From positions 124,001-188,000 of the forward strand of contig NZ_LN827929.1 in the NCBI RefSeq assembly GCF_000981505.1: a stretch of 64,000 bases of DNA, written 5' to 3'. Origin of the DNA: Candidatus Methylopumilus planktonicus. Lineage in GTDB: Bacteria > Pseudomonadota > Gammaproteobacteria > Burkholderiales > Methylophilaceae. The notes under the pieces were generated by a model. The model was not told the DNA's origin. It searched no databases and saw nothing but the letters and a program-made list of their open reading frames with translations. Shown piece by piece: positions 16,137 through 25,565 of the stretch. The position numbers and the translations under genes were made by a program. Within the stretch, counting starts at the first letter, position 1, and each line of letters opens with the position of its first letter.

Positions 16137-17690
16137 ATGGCTCTCGATATAACAATTAAAAATCAATTAAAAGATTACATGGCTAGGCTTGTCAATCCGA
16201 TTAAGCTTCTGGCAAATCTTGACGAGACAGCTTCATCTCAAGAAATGCTCGAGATGTTAGATGAAGTTGCTTCTTTGTCAGAAAAAATAACTTTAAATAA
16301 AGAAACAGATGTTTCTAAAAGAATTCCCTCTTTTGAAGTCAATCGAGAAACAGATCTTACGGGTATAACTTTCGCAGGCATTCCCTCGGGACATGAATTT
16401 ACGTCATTTGTGTTGGCTTTGCTTCAGGCAGGCGGACATCCAATAAAGATAGACGCTGAAAAAATAGAGCAAATTAAAAATATTCAAGGCAAGTTTCATT
16501 TTGAAACTTATATTTCGTTGAGTTGCCATAATTGTCCTGATGTTGTTCAGGCGCTGAATGCAATGTCTATTATTAATTCACACATTTCGCACGTCATGAT
16601 AGATGGCGCATTATTTCAGAAGGAAGTAGAAGATAAACAAATTATGGCTGTACCTACTATCTTTCTTAATGGTAAGCCTTTTGGTCAAGGAAGAATGGAG
16701 CTTGATGAAATTGTAAATAAGATCGACTCAAGTGCTAGCTTAAAAGAAGCTGAGAAAATTTCCAAAAAAGAGACATACGATATTTTAATTGTTGGCGGTG
16801 GTCCAGCTGGAGCTTCAGCTGCTGTATATAGTGCACGAAAAGGCCTTCGAACAGGAATCGTGTCCGAGCGTTTTGGTGGGCAAGTGATGGATACTTTAGG
16901 CATAGAAAATTTTATTTCAGTCAAAGCTACAGAAGGGCCAAAATTAGTAACAGCTCTTGAAGAACACGTGAAGGAATACGATGTTGATATTATGAATTTA
17001 CAGCGTGCAAAGAGTATTCAAAAAAATGATGAAAATGCTTTATTTGAAGTCGAGCTAGAAAATGGTGGACAGCTTAAAAGCAAATCAGTGATTGTTGCAA
17101 CAGGTGCAAGATGGAGGGAATTAAATGTTCCTGGCGAAAAAGAATTTAAAGGTAAGGGTGTAGCTTATTGCCCACATTGCGATGGACCTTTATTTAAAGG
17201 TAAACACGTTGCAGTCATAGGTGGAGGAAACTCTGGCGTTGAGGCTACTATTGATCTTGCAAATATCGTAGGGCATGTCACGCTTTTTGAATTTGCCCCA
17301 GAACTCAAAGCTGACGATATCTTACAAAAGAGACTCTATAGCTTGTCAAATGTAGATGTCATATTAAATGCACAAACCTTGGAAGTCCTTGGCACTGATA
17401 AAGTGAATAGCATGATTTATCTTGATCGAAAAACAAACGAAAAGAAAACGATTCCACTTGAAGGCATTTTTATTCAAATTGGACTTTTGCCAAATACTGA
17501 CTTTGTAAAAAATACTGTAGATCTCTCTAAGTTTGGAGAAATTATTATTGATAGTCATGGGCAATCTTCATTGAAAGGACTTTTCGCAGCTGGGGATGCC
17601 ACTACCGTGCCTTATAAACAGATTATTATTGCAATGAGCGAGGGCGCTAAAGCTTCCTTAGGAGCTTTTGATTACTTGATTCGCCAATAA
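16137..17690 (+). CDS. ahpF: Alkyl hydroperoxide reductase flavoprotein AhpF
   Basis: 517 residues, normal length. N-terminal double thioredoxin-fold domain with redox pair Cys130/Cys133 (SCHNC), then a thioredoxin-reductase-like FAD/NADH part with GGGPAGASAAVYSARKG and Cys345/Cys348 (CPHCDG), matching E. coli numbering. It passes electrons from NADH to AhpC. It ends two bases from the convergent hda. Confidence 0.97.
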   Translation: MALDITIKNQLKDYMARLVNPIKLLANLDETASSQEMLEMLDEVASLSEKITLNKETDVSKRIPSFEVNRETDLTGITFAGIPSGHEFTSFVLALLQAGGHPIKIDAEKIEQIKNIQGKFHFETYISLSCHNCPDVVQALNAMSIINSHISHVMIDGALFQKEVEDKQIMAVPTIFLNGKPFGQGRMELDEIVNKIDSSASLKEAEKISKKETYDILIVGGGPAGASAAVYSARKGLRTGIVSERFGGQVMDTLGIENFISVKATEGPKLVTALEEHVKEYDVDIMNLQRAKSIQKNDENALFEVELENGGQLKSKSVIVATGARWRELNVPGEKEFKGKGVAYCPHCDGPLFKGKHVAVIGGGNSGVEATIDLANIVGHVTLFEFAPELKADDILQKRLYSLSNVDVILNAQTLEVLGTDKVNSMIYLDRKTNEKKTIPLEGIFIQIGLLPNTDFVKNTVDLSKFGEIIIDSHGQSSLKGLFAAGDATTVPYKQIIIAMSEGAKASLGAFDYLIRQ

Positions 17691-17692
17691 GT

Positions 17693-18295
17693 TTATATCT
17701 TATTGGCTGCAATAATTTCTTTAAGTAGCGGAAGAGTAATAGGCCTTTTGTAACTTAAAGACCATTTATCTAAATCTTCTAAAATAGAAAATAAATTTGG
17801 CATATCTCTTTTTAGATACCTTAAGCAATAGTCAATAATATCCGCGTTAAGTTTTATACCCCTTTCATCAGCGTGCCTTAGAAGTGCTAACTTTTTTTCT
17901 TCATCTGAAAGAGCTATCACTTCATAAGTTACTCCCCAAGCAAGCCTAGTTGCTAAATCATCTCTTAATTTCATCTGGAGCGGTGAATAAAGCCCTGACA
18001 CCAACATGTTCTGATGAGATTCTTTGCATCGATTATATGTGTTGAATAATTCAATTTGACCTGAGTCATCAAGCAAATGAACATCATCATGAATCACAAA
18101 TCCGTGATCAGACGCAATATGAGCCAAATGAGATTTGCCCGAACCTTCGTTACCCCAAAGATAAATGAATTGAATAGGCAGTTTATGAGAGATGATTTGC
18201 TTTAAGGTGTGAATCACTTCGATATTTTGACCAACCACAAAATTTTCAAAAGATTGTTTTGGGGTAGGAGATAGAGCTAATAGCATCTGTTTCAT
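17693..18295 (-). CDS. hda: DnaA-related regulator Hda
   Basis: 200 residues. A DnaA-domain-III-like AAA protein lacking DnaA's N-terminal and DNA-binding domains. It starts with an LSPTPKQSFENFVVG stretch, has a Walker A-like GNEGSGKS and an acidic HDDVHLLD Walker B. Hda with the sliding clamp stimulates ATP hydrolysis on DnaA to stop re-initiation. Divergent from purM, as in many betaproteobacteria. DnaA itself is ruled out by length. Confidence 0.88.
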   Translation of the reverse strand: MKQMLLALSPTPKQSFENFVVGQNIEVIHTLKQIISHKLPIQFIYLWGNEGSGKSHLAHIASDHGFVIHDDVHLLDDSGQIELFNTYNRCKESHQNMLVSGLYSPLQMKLRDDLATRLAWGVTYEVIALSDEEKKLALLRHADERGIKLNADIIDYCLRYLKRDMPNLFSILEDLDKWSLSYKRPITLPLLKEIIAANKI

Positions 18296-18417
18296 GTCTA
18301 TGAGAAAGCTTATTTAGGTAAAGATAGCCTTAATTATGCACATCTTTAAAATATATTTCGGTTAAAATTTCAATTATAACGACTAACCCAAAAGTTTAAT
18401 GAAAGAGAGCTAATCTT

Positions 18418-19473
18418 TTGAATAAAGATGATACAAGAAAAGATAATCAATCCATCACTTATAGAGATGCAGGGGTAGATATTGAGGCGGGGGATGCGCT
18501 TGTTGAAAGAATCAAGCCATTTGCAAAAAAAACTATGCGAGCCGAGGTTTTGGGGGGTATTGGAGGTTTTGGGTCCTTGTTTGAAGTACCTAAAAAATAT
18601 AAAGAGCCTGTCCTAGTTTCCGGTACAGATGGGGTAGGCACAAAACTTAAATTGGCATTCGAACTAAACAAACATGACACAGTTGGGATTGATTTAGTTG
18701 CCATGAGTGTTAACGATATATTAGTGCAAGGCGCTGAACCTTTATTTTTTCTTGATTATTTTGCATGTGGCAAACTTGACGTAGAAACAGCATCGCAGGT
18801 TATTAAAGGTATTGCAGAAGGCTGTGCTCAGTCTGGATGTGCGCTTGTGGGTGGAGAAACAGCAGAAATGCCAGGCATGTACCCTGAAGGCGAGTATGAT
18901 TTAGCTGGTTTTGCAGTAGGCGTTGTAGAAAAAAGTGAAATTATTGATGGCAAAACAATTAGATCTGGCGATGCAGTTATTGCCCTTGCATCTAGCGGAG
19001 CTCATTCAAACGGATATTCACTGATTAGGAAAATTATTAGTAATGAAAAGGTTGATTTTTCATCGCCTTTTGATGGAAAAACATTAAGAGATATTGTAAT
19101 GGAACCCACTAAACTCTATGTCAAATCTATTCTTAAGCTTAAAGAGACAATCAAGATTAAAGGTATGGCCCATATCACGGGCGGAGGCATTACAGAAAAT
19201 ATCCCACGGATTTTAGGGGAAGATTTAATAGCGGAAATTCAATCATCAAGCTGGCCACTGCCAAAACTTTTTCAATGGCTACAAGATAAAGGAAATATTT
19301 CTAGTGCAGAACTTTATCGCACATTTAATTGTGGAATAGGTATGGCTATTATTCTTGACCAAAAAGATGTAGCTCGTGCAAAGGAAATCTTAGAAGAGTC
19401 ACAAGAGACTGTTTACGAAATAGGCATCATTAGAAAACGTGAAGCTAATGAACATCCTACTATGGTGATTTAA
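18418..19473 (+). CDS. purM: Phosphoribosylformylglycinamidine cyclo-ligase PurM
   Basis: 351 residues. The conserved ITYRDAGVDIEAGD start, GTDGVGTKLKLAF and GGETAEMPGMY motifs are all present. It closes the imidazole ring to AIR with ATP in purine synthesis. The start is a TTG at 18418 with AGAGAG upstream; no better ATG precedes the conserved core. Divergent from hda across 122 bases. Confidence 0.97.
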   Translation: MNKDDTRKDNQSITYRDAGVDIEAGDALVERIKPFAKKTMRAEVLGGIGGFGSLFEVPKKYKEPVLVSGTDGVGTKLKLAFELNKHDTVGIDLVAMSVNDILVQGAEPLFFLDYFACGKLDVETASQVIKGIAEGCAQSGCALVGGETAEMPGMYPEGEYDLAGFAVGVVEKSEIIDGKTIRSGDAVIALASSGAHSNGYSLIRKIISNEKVDFSSPFDGKTLRDIVMEPTKLYVKSILKLKETIKIKGMAHITGGGITENIPRILGEDLIAEIQSSSWPLPKLFQWLQDKGNISSAELYRTFNCGIGMAIILDQKDVARAKEILEESQETVYEIGIIRKREANEHPTMVI

Positions 19474-19480
19474 TTTAAAC

Positions 19481-20209
19481 ATGAGCAGATTATTGCCATT
19501 CAAAAAGTGGCTAGCAGTTTTTCTGTGCTTATTTGGTACGATAGCTTTCTCAAAAGAATTCCCCAATATTTTAGAGTTGAAATACGAACTCACCCAAAAC
19601 GGGGAGTCACTCGGCACAGTCATTGAAAAATTTATGATTGATGAGACAGGTCACTATCATATAGAGAGCATTACAAAAGGGATTGGTCTTTACGCTCTAT
19701 TTGGAGATCGCGTATTGATAAGTGAAGGTAAGATTTCATTTGAAGGTTTAAAGCCGAAACGCTTTGAAGTCCATCAAGGAAGTAATGCGAGTAAAAATGC
19801 AACCGTAGATTTTGATTGGGATAATCAAATATTAATAACTCGCTATAAAGGTAGTGAAACGAAAGAAAATATAGGAAATAAAACACAAGATTTGATTAGT
19901 TATTTATATCAATTTAATTATGAAAATTTTGACGAACCTATGATTGAGTTTGTAGCAGCTACTGGTAAAAAATATAAAAAATACCAATTCAGGGTTGTGG
20001 ACAAAAAAGTCGAACTTTCATTAGGTAACGTAAATTTTGAGACCACCTCAATTCAAAGTATCGCCGAAAAAGATGGTAAGCCAGAAACTCAAATATGGTT
20101 GAACAATAAGCTTTATAAGCTGCCTATTCGTATTCGCTACCAGGAAAAAAATGGCTCAACATTAGAGCAAAATTTGGTCCAGGCAAATATAGATCTCAAT
20201 GGACTTTAA
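19481..20209 (+). CDS. DUF3108 family protein, exported (first of a pair)
   Basis: 242 residues with an N-terminal hydrophobic signal (about 9-24, MSRLLPFKKWLAVFLCLFG start). The rest matches the DUF3108 beta-rich pattern (ELKYELTQNG start, then GLKPKRFEVH, DWDNQ, IWL...PIRIRY). Biochemical function unknown; envelope location inferred. Eight bases after purM. Its last 11 bases overlap the next gene, a clear paralogue. Confidence 0.85.
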   Translation: MSRLLPFKKWLAVFLCLFGTIAFSKEFPNILELKYELTQNGESLGTVIEKFMIDETGHYHIESITKGIGLYALFGDRVLISEGKISFEGLKPKRFEVHQGSNASKNATVDFDWDNQILITRYKGSETKENIGNKTQDLISYLYQFNYENFDEPMIEFVAATGKKYKKYQFRVVDKKVELSLGNVNFETTSIQSIAEKDGKPETQIWLNNKLYKLPIRIRYQEKNGSTLEQNLVQANIDLNGL

Positions 20210-21212
20210 TCGTATTAAAAAATTACTGAAAAGTAATCATGTAAAATTTTTGTCAGCTATTTTTGTTTCAATTTTAATTCATCTTTTTTTATTAGGCGGT
20301 ATCGATATATACAACCCATTCTTTTTAAAAGAGTCGGATAGTCTAAATATCGTTATTGAAAGTCATCTTGAAAGCCCTTTAAAAAATGATCAATCAGAAG
20401 TAGCTCAAAAGAAATCATCTCCCCCTAAAAAGAGCATTAAGAAAAATAAGGAACTAGATAATAGTTCGATAAAAAAAGAGGGAGGCAAAGAAAATGATTT
20501 AGATCATAACCTTCAAGGCAATGATGTAACTCAAATTTCAAATGGAGAGGAAAAAAAAGAAATTCAATATAAAAAAGTGATTATTGATTATCATGTAAGA
20601 AGAAGCATCGATGGCTCAGCTATTGGCGCTGCAAAAACAATTTATTTACTAGATCAGGATAATCGCTACAGCATCAGGAATGAAGTTGAGGCAAAGGGGT
20701 TTGTATCTCTTTTTTATTGGAATAAATTAGTACAAACGAGCGATGGGTTTGTCACTTCAGAGGGCTTGAAGCCCCTTAATTATCATTATCAATTTGGAAG
20801 CAAAATAGATAATGCTGCAGTATTTGATTGGGAATCTAAAAAAATAATTACAACAACGAATGGAAAAACAAATGAGTTTGAAATGCTAGAAGCTTCGCAA
20901 GATATGTTGAGTTTCATGTATCAATTCATGTTTGAACCCCCTTTAACAAAAATGAAACTGTTCATTACAAATGGTAAATCTTATAAGCCATATGATTATG
21001 CTTATATTGGAGATGAAATTATCGAAACTGACATTGATAAGATAGAAACTATGCATATAGCAAAATTTAATTACACTAACGAAGAAAGAATTGATCTATG
21101 GCTTGCAAAAGATTATAGATTTATTCCGATAAAGATAAGAAAAACAGAAAAAGATGGAAGTATCTTAGATCAATCCGCTAAAAAAATAGAAATTGAAAGT
21201 TTAGGTTTATAA
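20199..21212 (+). CDS. DUF3108 family protein, membrane-anchored (second of a pair)
   Basis: 337 residues. One N-terminal membrane helix (about 18-38), a Lys/Ser/Asp-rich linker (about 60-125) like a TonB-type periplasmic spacer, then a DUF3108 domain paralogous to the upstream protein (GLKPLNYHY, FDWESKK, MLSFMYQFMF, IKIRKTEKDGS). Likely inner-membrane anchored with a periplasmic domain. The paired arrangement suggests the two act together; function unknown. Confidence 0.85.
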   Translation: MDFNRIKKLLKSNHVKFLSAIFVSILIHLFLLGGIDIYNPFFLKESDSLNIVIESHLESPLKNDQSEVAQKKSSPPKKSIKKNKELDNSSIKKEGGKENDLDHNLQGNDVTQISNGEEKKEIQYKKVIIDYHVRRSIDGSAIGAAKTIYLLDQDNRYSIRNEVEAKGFVSLFYWNKLVQTSDGFVTSEGLKPLNYHYQFGSKIDNAAVFDWESKKIITTTNGKTNEFEMLEASQDMLSFMYQFMFEPPLTKMKLFITNGKSYKPYDYAYIGDEIIETDIDKIETMHIAKFNYTNEERIDLWLAKDYRFIPIKIRKTEKDGSILDQSAKKIEIESLGL

Positions 21213-21214
21213 AT

Positions 21215-22471
21215 ATGTTAAATCTCAATTTGGTACAGCACTGTGCAAATATTTTGGGTGAAATATTAGATTTTCATGGCCCTGCAGATATGAAATTGAG
21301 TAATTATTATAGGGAACATGGTGAACTTGGCCAAAAAGATAGGGGAGAAATCGCTGAATGTATCTGCGGTATCATCAGGCGGCTCAGATTTTTAAAGAAA
21401 ATAAATGAAGACGATAGTAATTATAAAAAGCTGGTGATTGCTTGGCTAATCAAAACTGAAGGTAGAAGTATTCGTGAACTAGAGCACGGGCTCAGTAAAG
21501 ATGAAATTGAGTGGGCTAAATCACTAAAATCAAGAAACACTGAGAACTATACCTGGCCTGAGAAATTAAGCTTGCCAGATTGGCTTTGGGATTTATTGGT
21601 TGAACAGTATGGCTTAGAAGAAGCAATAGATCTAGGAAGAAGTTTCCTTGAGCCAGCTAAATTAGATATGAGAGTTAATACAATAAAAATAAGTCGAGAT
21701 GACCTAGTTGATCAGCTTGCAAAAGAAATAGCCGATATTGAGGTTATGACTTATTCACCATCGGGGATCAGAATTGCTCGGGGAACGTCACTAAGTCGCA
21801 ATAAATTATTTTTAGAAGGAAAGATTGAAGTACAAGATGAAAGTAGTCAAATACTAAGTTTCCTGGTAGATGCAAAAAGAGGAATGATGGTTGCAGATTT
21901 TTGTGCTGGCGCAGGAGGCAAGAGTTTGGCAATAGGTGCCATTATGAAAAATACGGGACGTATATATGCTTATGATATTTCTGAAAAAAGAATTATTAAT
22001 TTAGGTAAGCGACTGAAAAAATCTGGATTATCTAACTTATTTGCACAAAAAATTAAAAATGAAAAAGACGCAAAGTTAAAAAAATTACATGGAAAATTTG
22101 ATCGAGTGCTTGCTGACGTTCCTTGCAGTGGCACTGGAACATTTAGAAGAAATCCAGATTTAAAATGGAAAAATTCTATTCAAGACTTAGACGAGCTTAA
22201 CTTGAAACAGCTAGCCATTCTAGATGAAGCTAAAAAACTAGTAAAAAAAGAAGGCCGATTAATTTATTCCACATGCAGCCTTTTAAAAAGAGAAAATGCG
22301 CTTATTATTGAAAGTTTTTTAGAGAAGAATAAAAATTTTAAAATAATTTCAGTTAATGATATTTTGATAAAAAATCAAATACCTCTTTCTACAGGTATTT
22401 TTTTGGAGCTGACTCCGCATAATCAGAAAACAGATGGATTTTTTGCGGCAGTATTAGAGCGTATTGATTAA
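21215..22471 (+). CDS. RsmB/NOP-family RNA m5C methyltransferase
   Basis: 418 residues. The C-terminal SAM domain has DFCAGAGGKSLA, then DVPCSGTGTFRRNPDLKW with the conserved Cys and YSTCSLLKREN with the catalytic Cys of m5C methyltransferases. An RNA-binding/NusB-like N-terminal part (about 1-130) precedes it. RsmB (16S C967) is the usual target, but betaproteobacteria carry more than one family member, so the exact base is uncertain. Three bases after the DUF3108 gene. Confidence 0.85.
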   Translation: MLNLNLVQHCANILGEILDFHGPADMKLSNYYREHGELGQKDRGEIAECICGIIRRLRFLKKINEDDSNYKKLVIAWLIKTEGRSIRELEHGLSKDEIEWAKSLKSRNTENYTWPEKLSLPDWLWDLLVEQYGLEEAIDLGRSFLEPAKLDMRVNTIKISRDDLVDQLAKEIADIEVMTYSPSGIRIARGTSLSRNKLFLEGKIEVQDESSQILSFLVDAKRGMMVADFCAGAGGKSLAIGAIMKNTGRIYAYDISEKRIINLGKRLKKSGLSNLFAQKIKNEKDAKLKKLHGKFDRVLADVPCSGTGTFRRNPDLKWKNSIQDLDELNLKQLAILDEAKKLVKKEGRLIYSTCSLLKRENALIIESFLEKNKNFKIISVNDILIKNQIPLSTGIFLELTPHNQKTDGFFAAVLERID

Positions 22472-22475
22472 AAAA

Positions 22476-23042
22476 TTAACGTTTATACTTTAATTTTTCA
22501 GTGTAAAGTTCTATTTTTTTCCAGTCAAAGTAAGGCCCTGGATCTGTTTTTCGTGATGGCGAGATATCAGAGTGTCCCACAATAGATTCAATCGGGTATT
22601 GTTTGACTATGCTTTGAATGAGTTTTTCTAGGCATTTGTACTGCTTAGATTCAAAACTATCATAGTCGCTACCTTCCAGTTCAATCCCAATCGAAAAATC
22701 ATTGCAATTATTAACATGATTCCAAGTCGAATCACCTGCATGCCACGCGCGATCTAAACATGACACAAATTGAATGAGCACACCATCTCTCCTAATCAAG
22801 AAATGAGATGATACTTTTAGGCCTGAGATAGATTTAAAGTATTCGTGACCGTCAGGGTTAAGTTTATTTGTAAATAAATCAATGATATTATTGCCCCCAT
22901 AAATTCCGGGTGGGAGACTAATGTTATGAATTACAATCAAATTAATATTAGACTTATTCGGCCTATTATCAAAGTTAGGCGATAATATAATCTCTGCTTG
23001 TTTTGCAAATCCTGCATCGTTTATCAATAGAGATGAAAGCAT
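22476..23042 (-). CDS. ampD: 1,6-anhydro-N-acetylmuramoyl-L-alanine amidase AmpD
   Basis: 188 residues of the Amidase_2 fold. Zinc ligand His in VIHNISLPPG, a second in AWHAGDS, and GHSDISPSRKTDPGPYFDW at the C-terminus. It cleaves the peptide from anhydromuropeptides in the cytoplasm for cell-wall recycling. No signal peptide that would suit AmiA/AmiD. Convergent with the RsmB-family gene (4 bases apart) and divergent from the exchanger gene (37 bases). Confidence 0.9.
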   Translation of the reverse strand: MLSSLLINDAGFAKQAEIILSPNFDNRPNKSNINLIVIHNISLPPGIYGGNNIIDLFTNKLNPDGHEYFKSISGLKVSSHFLIRRDGVLIQFVSCLDRAWHAGDSTWNHVNNCNDFSIGIELEGSDYDSFESKQYKCLEKLIQSIVKQYPIESIVGHSDISPSRKTDPGPYFDWKKIELYTEKLKYKR

Positions 23043-23079
23043 TGTTAATTTAAGTAGTATTTAAAATTAAAGGAATGAA

Positions 23080-24081
23080 ATGATTTTCTTACAATTATTT
23101 TTAATGTTATTAGTTATTCTAGTCGCAGCTGAGATATTTACCAATGCACTTGAGCATTTAGGGGAAAAATTAAAAATTTCGGAGGGCGTCACAGGATCAA
23201 TTTTTGCAGCTATAGGAACAGCGCTTCCAGAAACGTTAGTTCCTCTATTAGCACTTTTGTCTTCTCATGGAGACGCCAAGACTAATCACGATGTTGGGGT
23301 AGGAGCAATTTTAGGCGCCCCTCTGATGCTCTCTACTTTAACAATGTTTATTATGGCTATTTCTGTAATTGGCCATAGAGGACTTGGAGGACATCTAAAA
23401 CCTGAAAAAACAGGGTTGATTAGGGATTTAGATTTTTTTATATTCTCATTTATCTTCGCTGGAATAGCTTTATTTATTCCTCATACGTCCGAACTCGCTA
23501 GAGGGTTAATAGCATTTTTAATGGTTTTTTCATATTTTATATATATTTTAATGACTATTCGAGCATCAAAAAAACTTGTGAGTGAAGGCCACTCAACTGA
23601 AGCATCGAATCCTATGTTTATGGAAAGAATTGGTTTGCCAAATAATTATTTGATTATTTCTATTCAATTACTTATTGGCTTAGCTCTTCTGATATTTGGT
23701 GCAAAAGGATTTATTTCTGGCATTGAAGAGACTTCATCTATATTGGGAATTTCTGCACTTATTTTATCGATGTTAATTATTCCAATAGCGACAGAGCTTC
23801 CTGAAAAAGTGAATAGTATTTTTTGGATTCGCAAAGGTAAAGATACACTTGCATTTGGAAATATAACTGGCGCGATGGTATTTCAAGGAACACTCCTTCC
23901 TGCAATTGGCATACTTTTAACGCCGTGGGAGCCAAGAAAAGAAGTTTATTTATGTATCTTTATAACGCTACTTTCTTCTTTGTGGATCAGAACTCTGATT
24001 CACAAATCTAATATAAAAGTTTGGCATTTAGGCATAAATGGCATCTTTTATTTTATCTACCTATATTTTGCACTTCATTGA
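23080..24081 (+). CDS. Sodium/calcium exchanger-family membrane protein (CaCA)
   Basis: 333 residues with about ten hydrophobic helices in two inverted halves. The alpha-repeat motifs are visible: GSIFAAIGTALPETLVPLLA around 45-65 and a second copy with PIATELPEKVNSI around 230-245. Family members exchange Ca2+ or other cations for Na+ or H+. Specificity cannot be read from sequence. No partner genes nearby. Confidence 0.85.
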   Translation: MIFLQLFLMLLVILVAAEIFTNALEHLGEKLKISEGVTGSIFAAIGTALPETLVPLLALLSSHGDAKTNHDVGVGAILGAPLMLSTLTMFIMAISVIGHRGLGGHLKPEKTGLIRDLDFFIFSFIFAGIALFIPHTSELARGLIAFLMVFSYFIYILMTIRASKKLVSEGHSTEASNPMFMERIGLPNNYLIISIQLLIGLALLIFGAKGFISGIEETSSILGISALILSMLIIPIATELPEKVNSIFWIRKGKDTLAFGNITGAMVFQGTLLPAIGILLTPWEPRKEVYLCIFITLLSSLWIRTLIHKSNIKVWHLGINGIFYFIYLYFALH

Positions 24082-24100
24082 TTGATTTAGTTTTTTATTT

Positions 24101-24547
24101 GTGAAAAAAGATAATCCGCCGCTCATTCGAGTTTATGGTTCTTTAATATATGAATTATTCGCTCTAGTACCCATATGGATGGTGGCAGGATTTATTTTTA
24201 TATATTTCTTTGATGATTTTTTCGGTGCATATCGCAGGCTAATATTTCAGATTTATTTATGGCTTATCTCAGGATTTTATTTAACTTATTGCTGGACCAA
24301 ATCAGGACAGACTCTGGCAATGAGAGCATGGAAATTAAAAATAATTTCTAGGCACGGAGCCCTAAGTAATAAATTAGCATGGAAGCGTTATATTTATGCA
24401 ACCTTTGGAGCGCTTATGGGAGGCATAGCCTTCATATGGGCACTTACAAATAAGAAACATTTATATCTTCATGATCAAATTTTGAATAATCACTTTATTG
24501 ATGTTCGGTTTTATAAATCATCATCACACCGATTGAAAAAAAGATAA
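24101..24547 (+). CDS. RDD family membrane protein
   Basis: 148 residues, three to four hydrophobic segments. The RDD signature is degenerate here (RVYGSLIYELFALVPIW at the start), with the usual WTKSGQTLAMRAWKLKI motif after the second helix. The start is GTG. RDD proteins are of unknown or transport-related function. Its last 53 bases overlap the convergent lptG 3' end. Confidence 0.8.
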   Translation: MKKDNPPLIRVYGSLIYELFALVPIWMVAGFIFIYFFDDFFGAYRRLIFQIYLWLISGFYLTYCWTKSGQTLAMRAWKLKIISRHGALSNKLAWKRYIYATFGALMGGIAFIWALTNKKHLYLHDQILNNHFIDVRFYKSSSHRLKKR

Positions 24548-25565
24548 GCGTAGGTATTACAGCACAAGATAGAGGGTGCCAGTCGTTAAGAAGTCCAATA
24601 TGCCTGAATCCTGAATTCATGATCTGGTAGAAAATACCAAAAAGAATGCCTAGAAATATCTTTACATTTTTACCGCCAGAGCGTTCTTGAAAAAATCCGA
24701 ATGGAATTGCAAACAATACCATTGCAATAGATGCTAGTGGATAAATTAATTTTTCCCATAAAGCTATTTCATATCTAGTAACTTTTTGTCTATTATTTTT
24801 CAGATATTTAATAAAATGTATAAGGCCCATTGATGACATTTTTTCTGGAGAGATAAGCAGAACATTCATCATTTCAGGTTTTATAAGTGATTTCCAATTT
24901 GCACTTTTGAGCGAATTCGTAGAAATCTTATCTTGACTAAAAATTGTTTGATCAACATCCTCAAGCTTCCACTCAGATTCTTTAAAGTTACCTTTTTTAG
25001 CGTTTGTAATTGTTCTTAGGTGAAAATTATTATCGAATTCATATATATGTATATTTGATAAGCTTGTATCTGGCAAAACATGCTCAACATTAATAAAGCT
25101 ATTGCTATCTTTAATCCATAAACCAGATCTAAATTCTTGAGTCACAATAGACTCTTTGGCTGTAATTTTTATTTCTTGCGCTTTTTTTTCTGTAAAAGGA
25201 GTCACGAGATCTCCCACCGCAAATGTAAATAAAGTAAAAAATAATCCGGTAAATACGAGTGTAAGTGCTATGTGCTTTATCGAGTATCCGCTTGAACGTA
25301 TAACAGTTAATTCAGAATTTTCAGAAAGCTGCCCGATAGCATACATAGATCCAATAAGGACTGCGATAGGGACGATTTCATAAACATGCCCTGGGATACT
25401 AAAAACAACATAACTAAAAATACTAAGTAAGCTATACGTTCCCTTGCCTAAATCATTCATTTCTTGAATGAAATCAAAAAAAGATAATATACCTATAAGC
25501 CCAATCATGATCCCGAAAATTGGCAAAACAAACTCTAAATTAAGATATCGATACAAAATTTTCAT
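24495..25565 (-). CDS. lptG: LPS export permease LptG
   Basis: 356 residues: three N-terminal helices, a large periplasmic jellyroll domain (about 130-265), then three helices, the LptF/LptG (YjgP/YjgQ) plan. With LptF and the LptB dimer (1673-2395) it extracts LPS from the inner membrane. Its start overlaps the lptF stop by four bases. LptF versus LptG is assigned from order. Confidence 0.95.
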   Translation of the reverse strand: MKILYRYLNLEFVLPIFGIMIGLIGILSFFDFIQEMNDLGKGTYSLLSIFSYVVFSIPGHVYEIVPIAVLIGSMYAIGQLSENSELTVIRSSGYSIKHIALTLVFTGLFFTLFTFAVGDLVTPFTEKKAQEIKITAKESIVTQEFRSGLWIKDSNSFINVEHVLPDTSLSNIHIYEFDNNFHLRTITNAKKGNFKESEWKLEDVDQTIFSQDKISTNSLKSANWKSLIKPEMMNVLLISPEKMSSMGLIHFIKYLKNNRQKVTRYEIALWEKLIYPLASIAMVLFAIPFGFFQERSGGKNVKIFLGILFGIFYQIMNSGFRHIGLLNDWHPLSCAVIPTLIFFSIGVMMIYKTEHQ

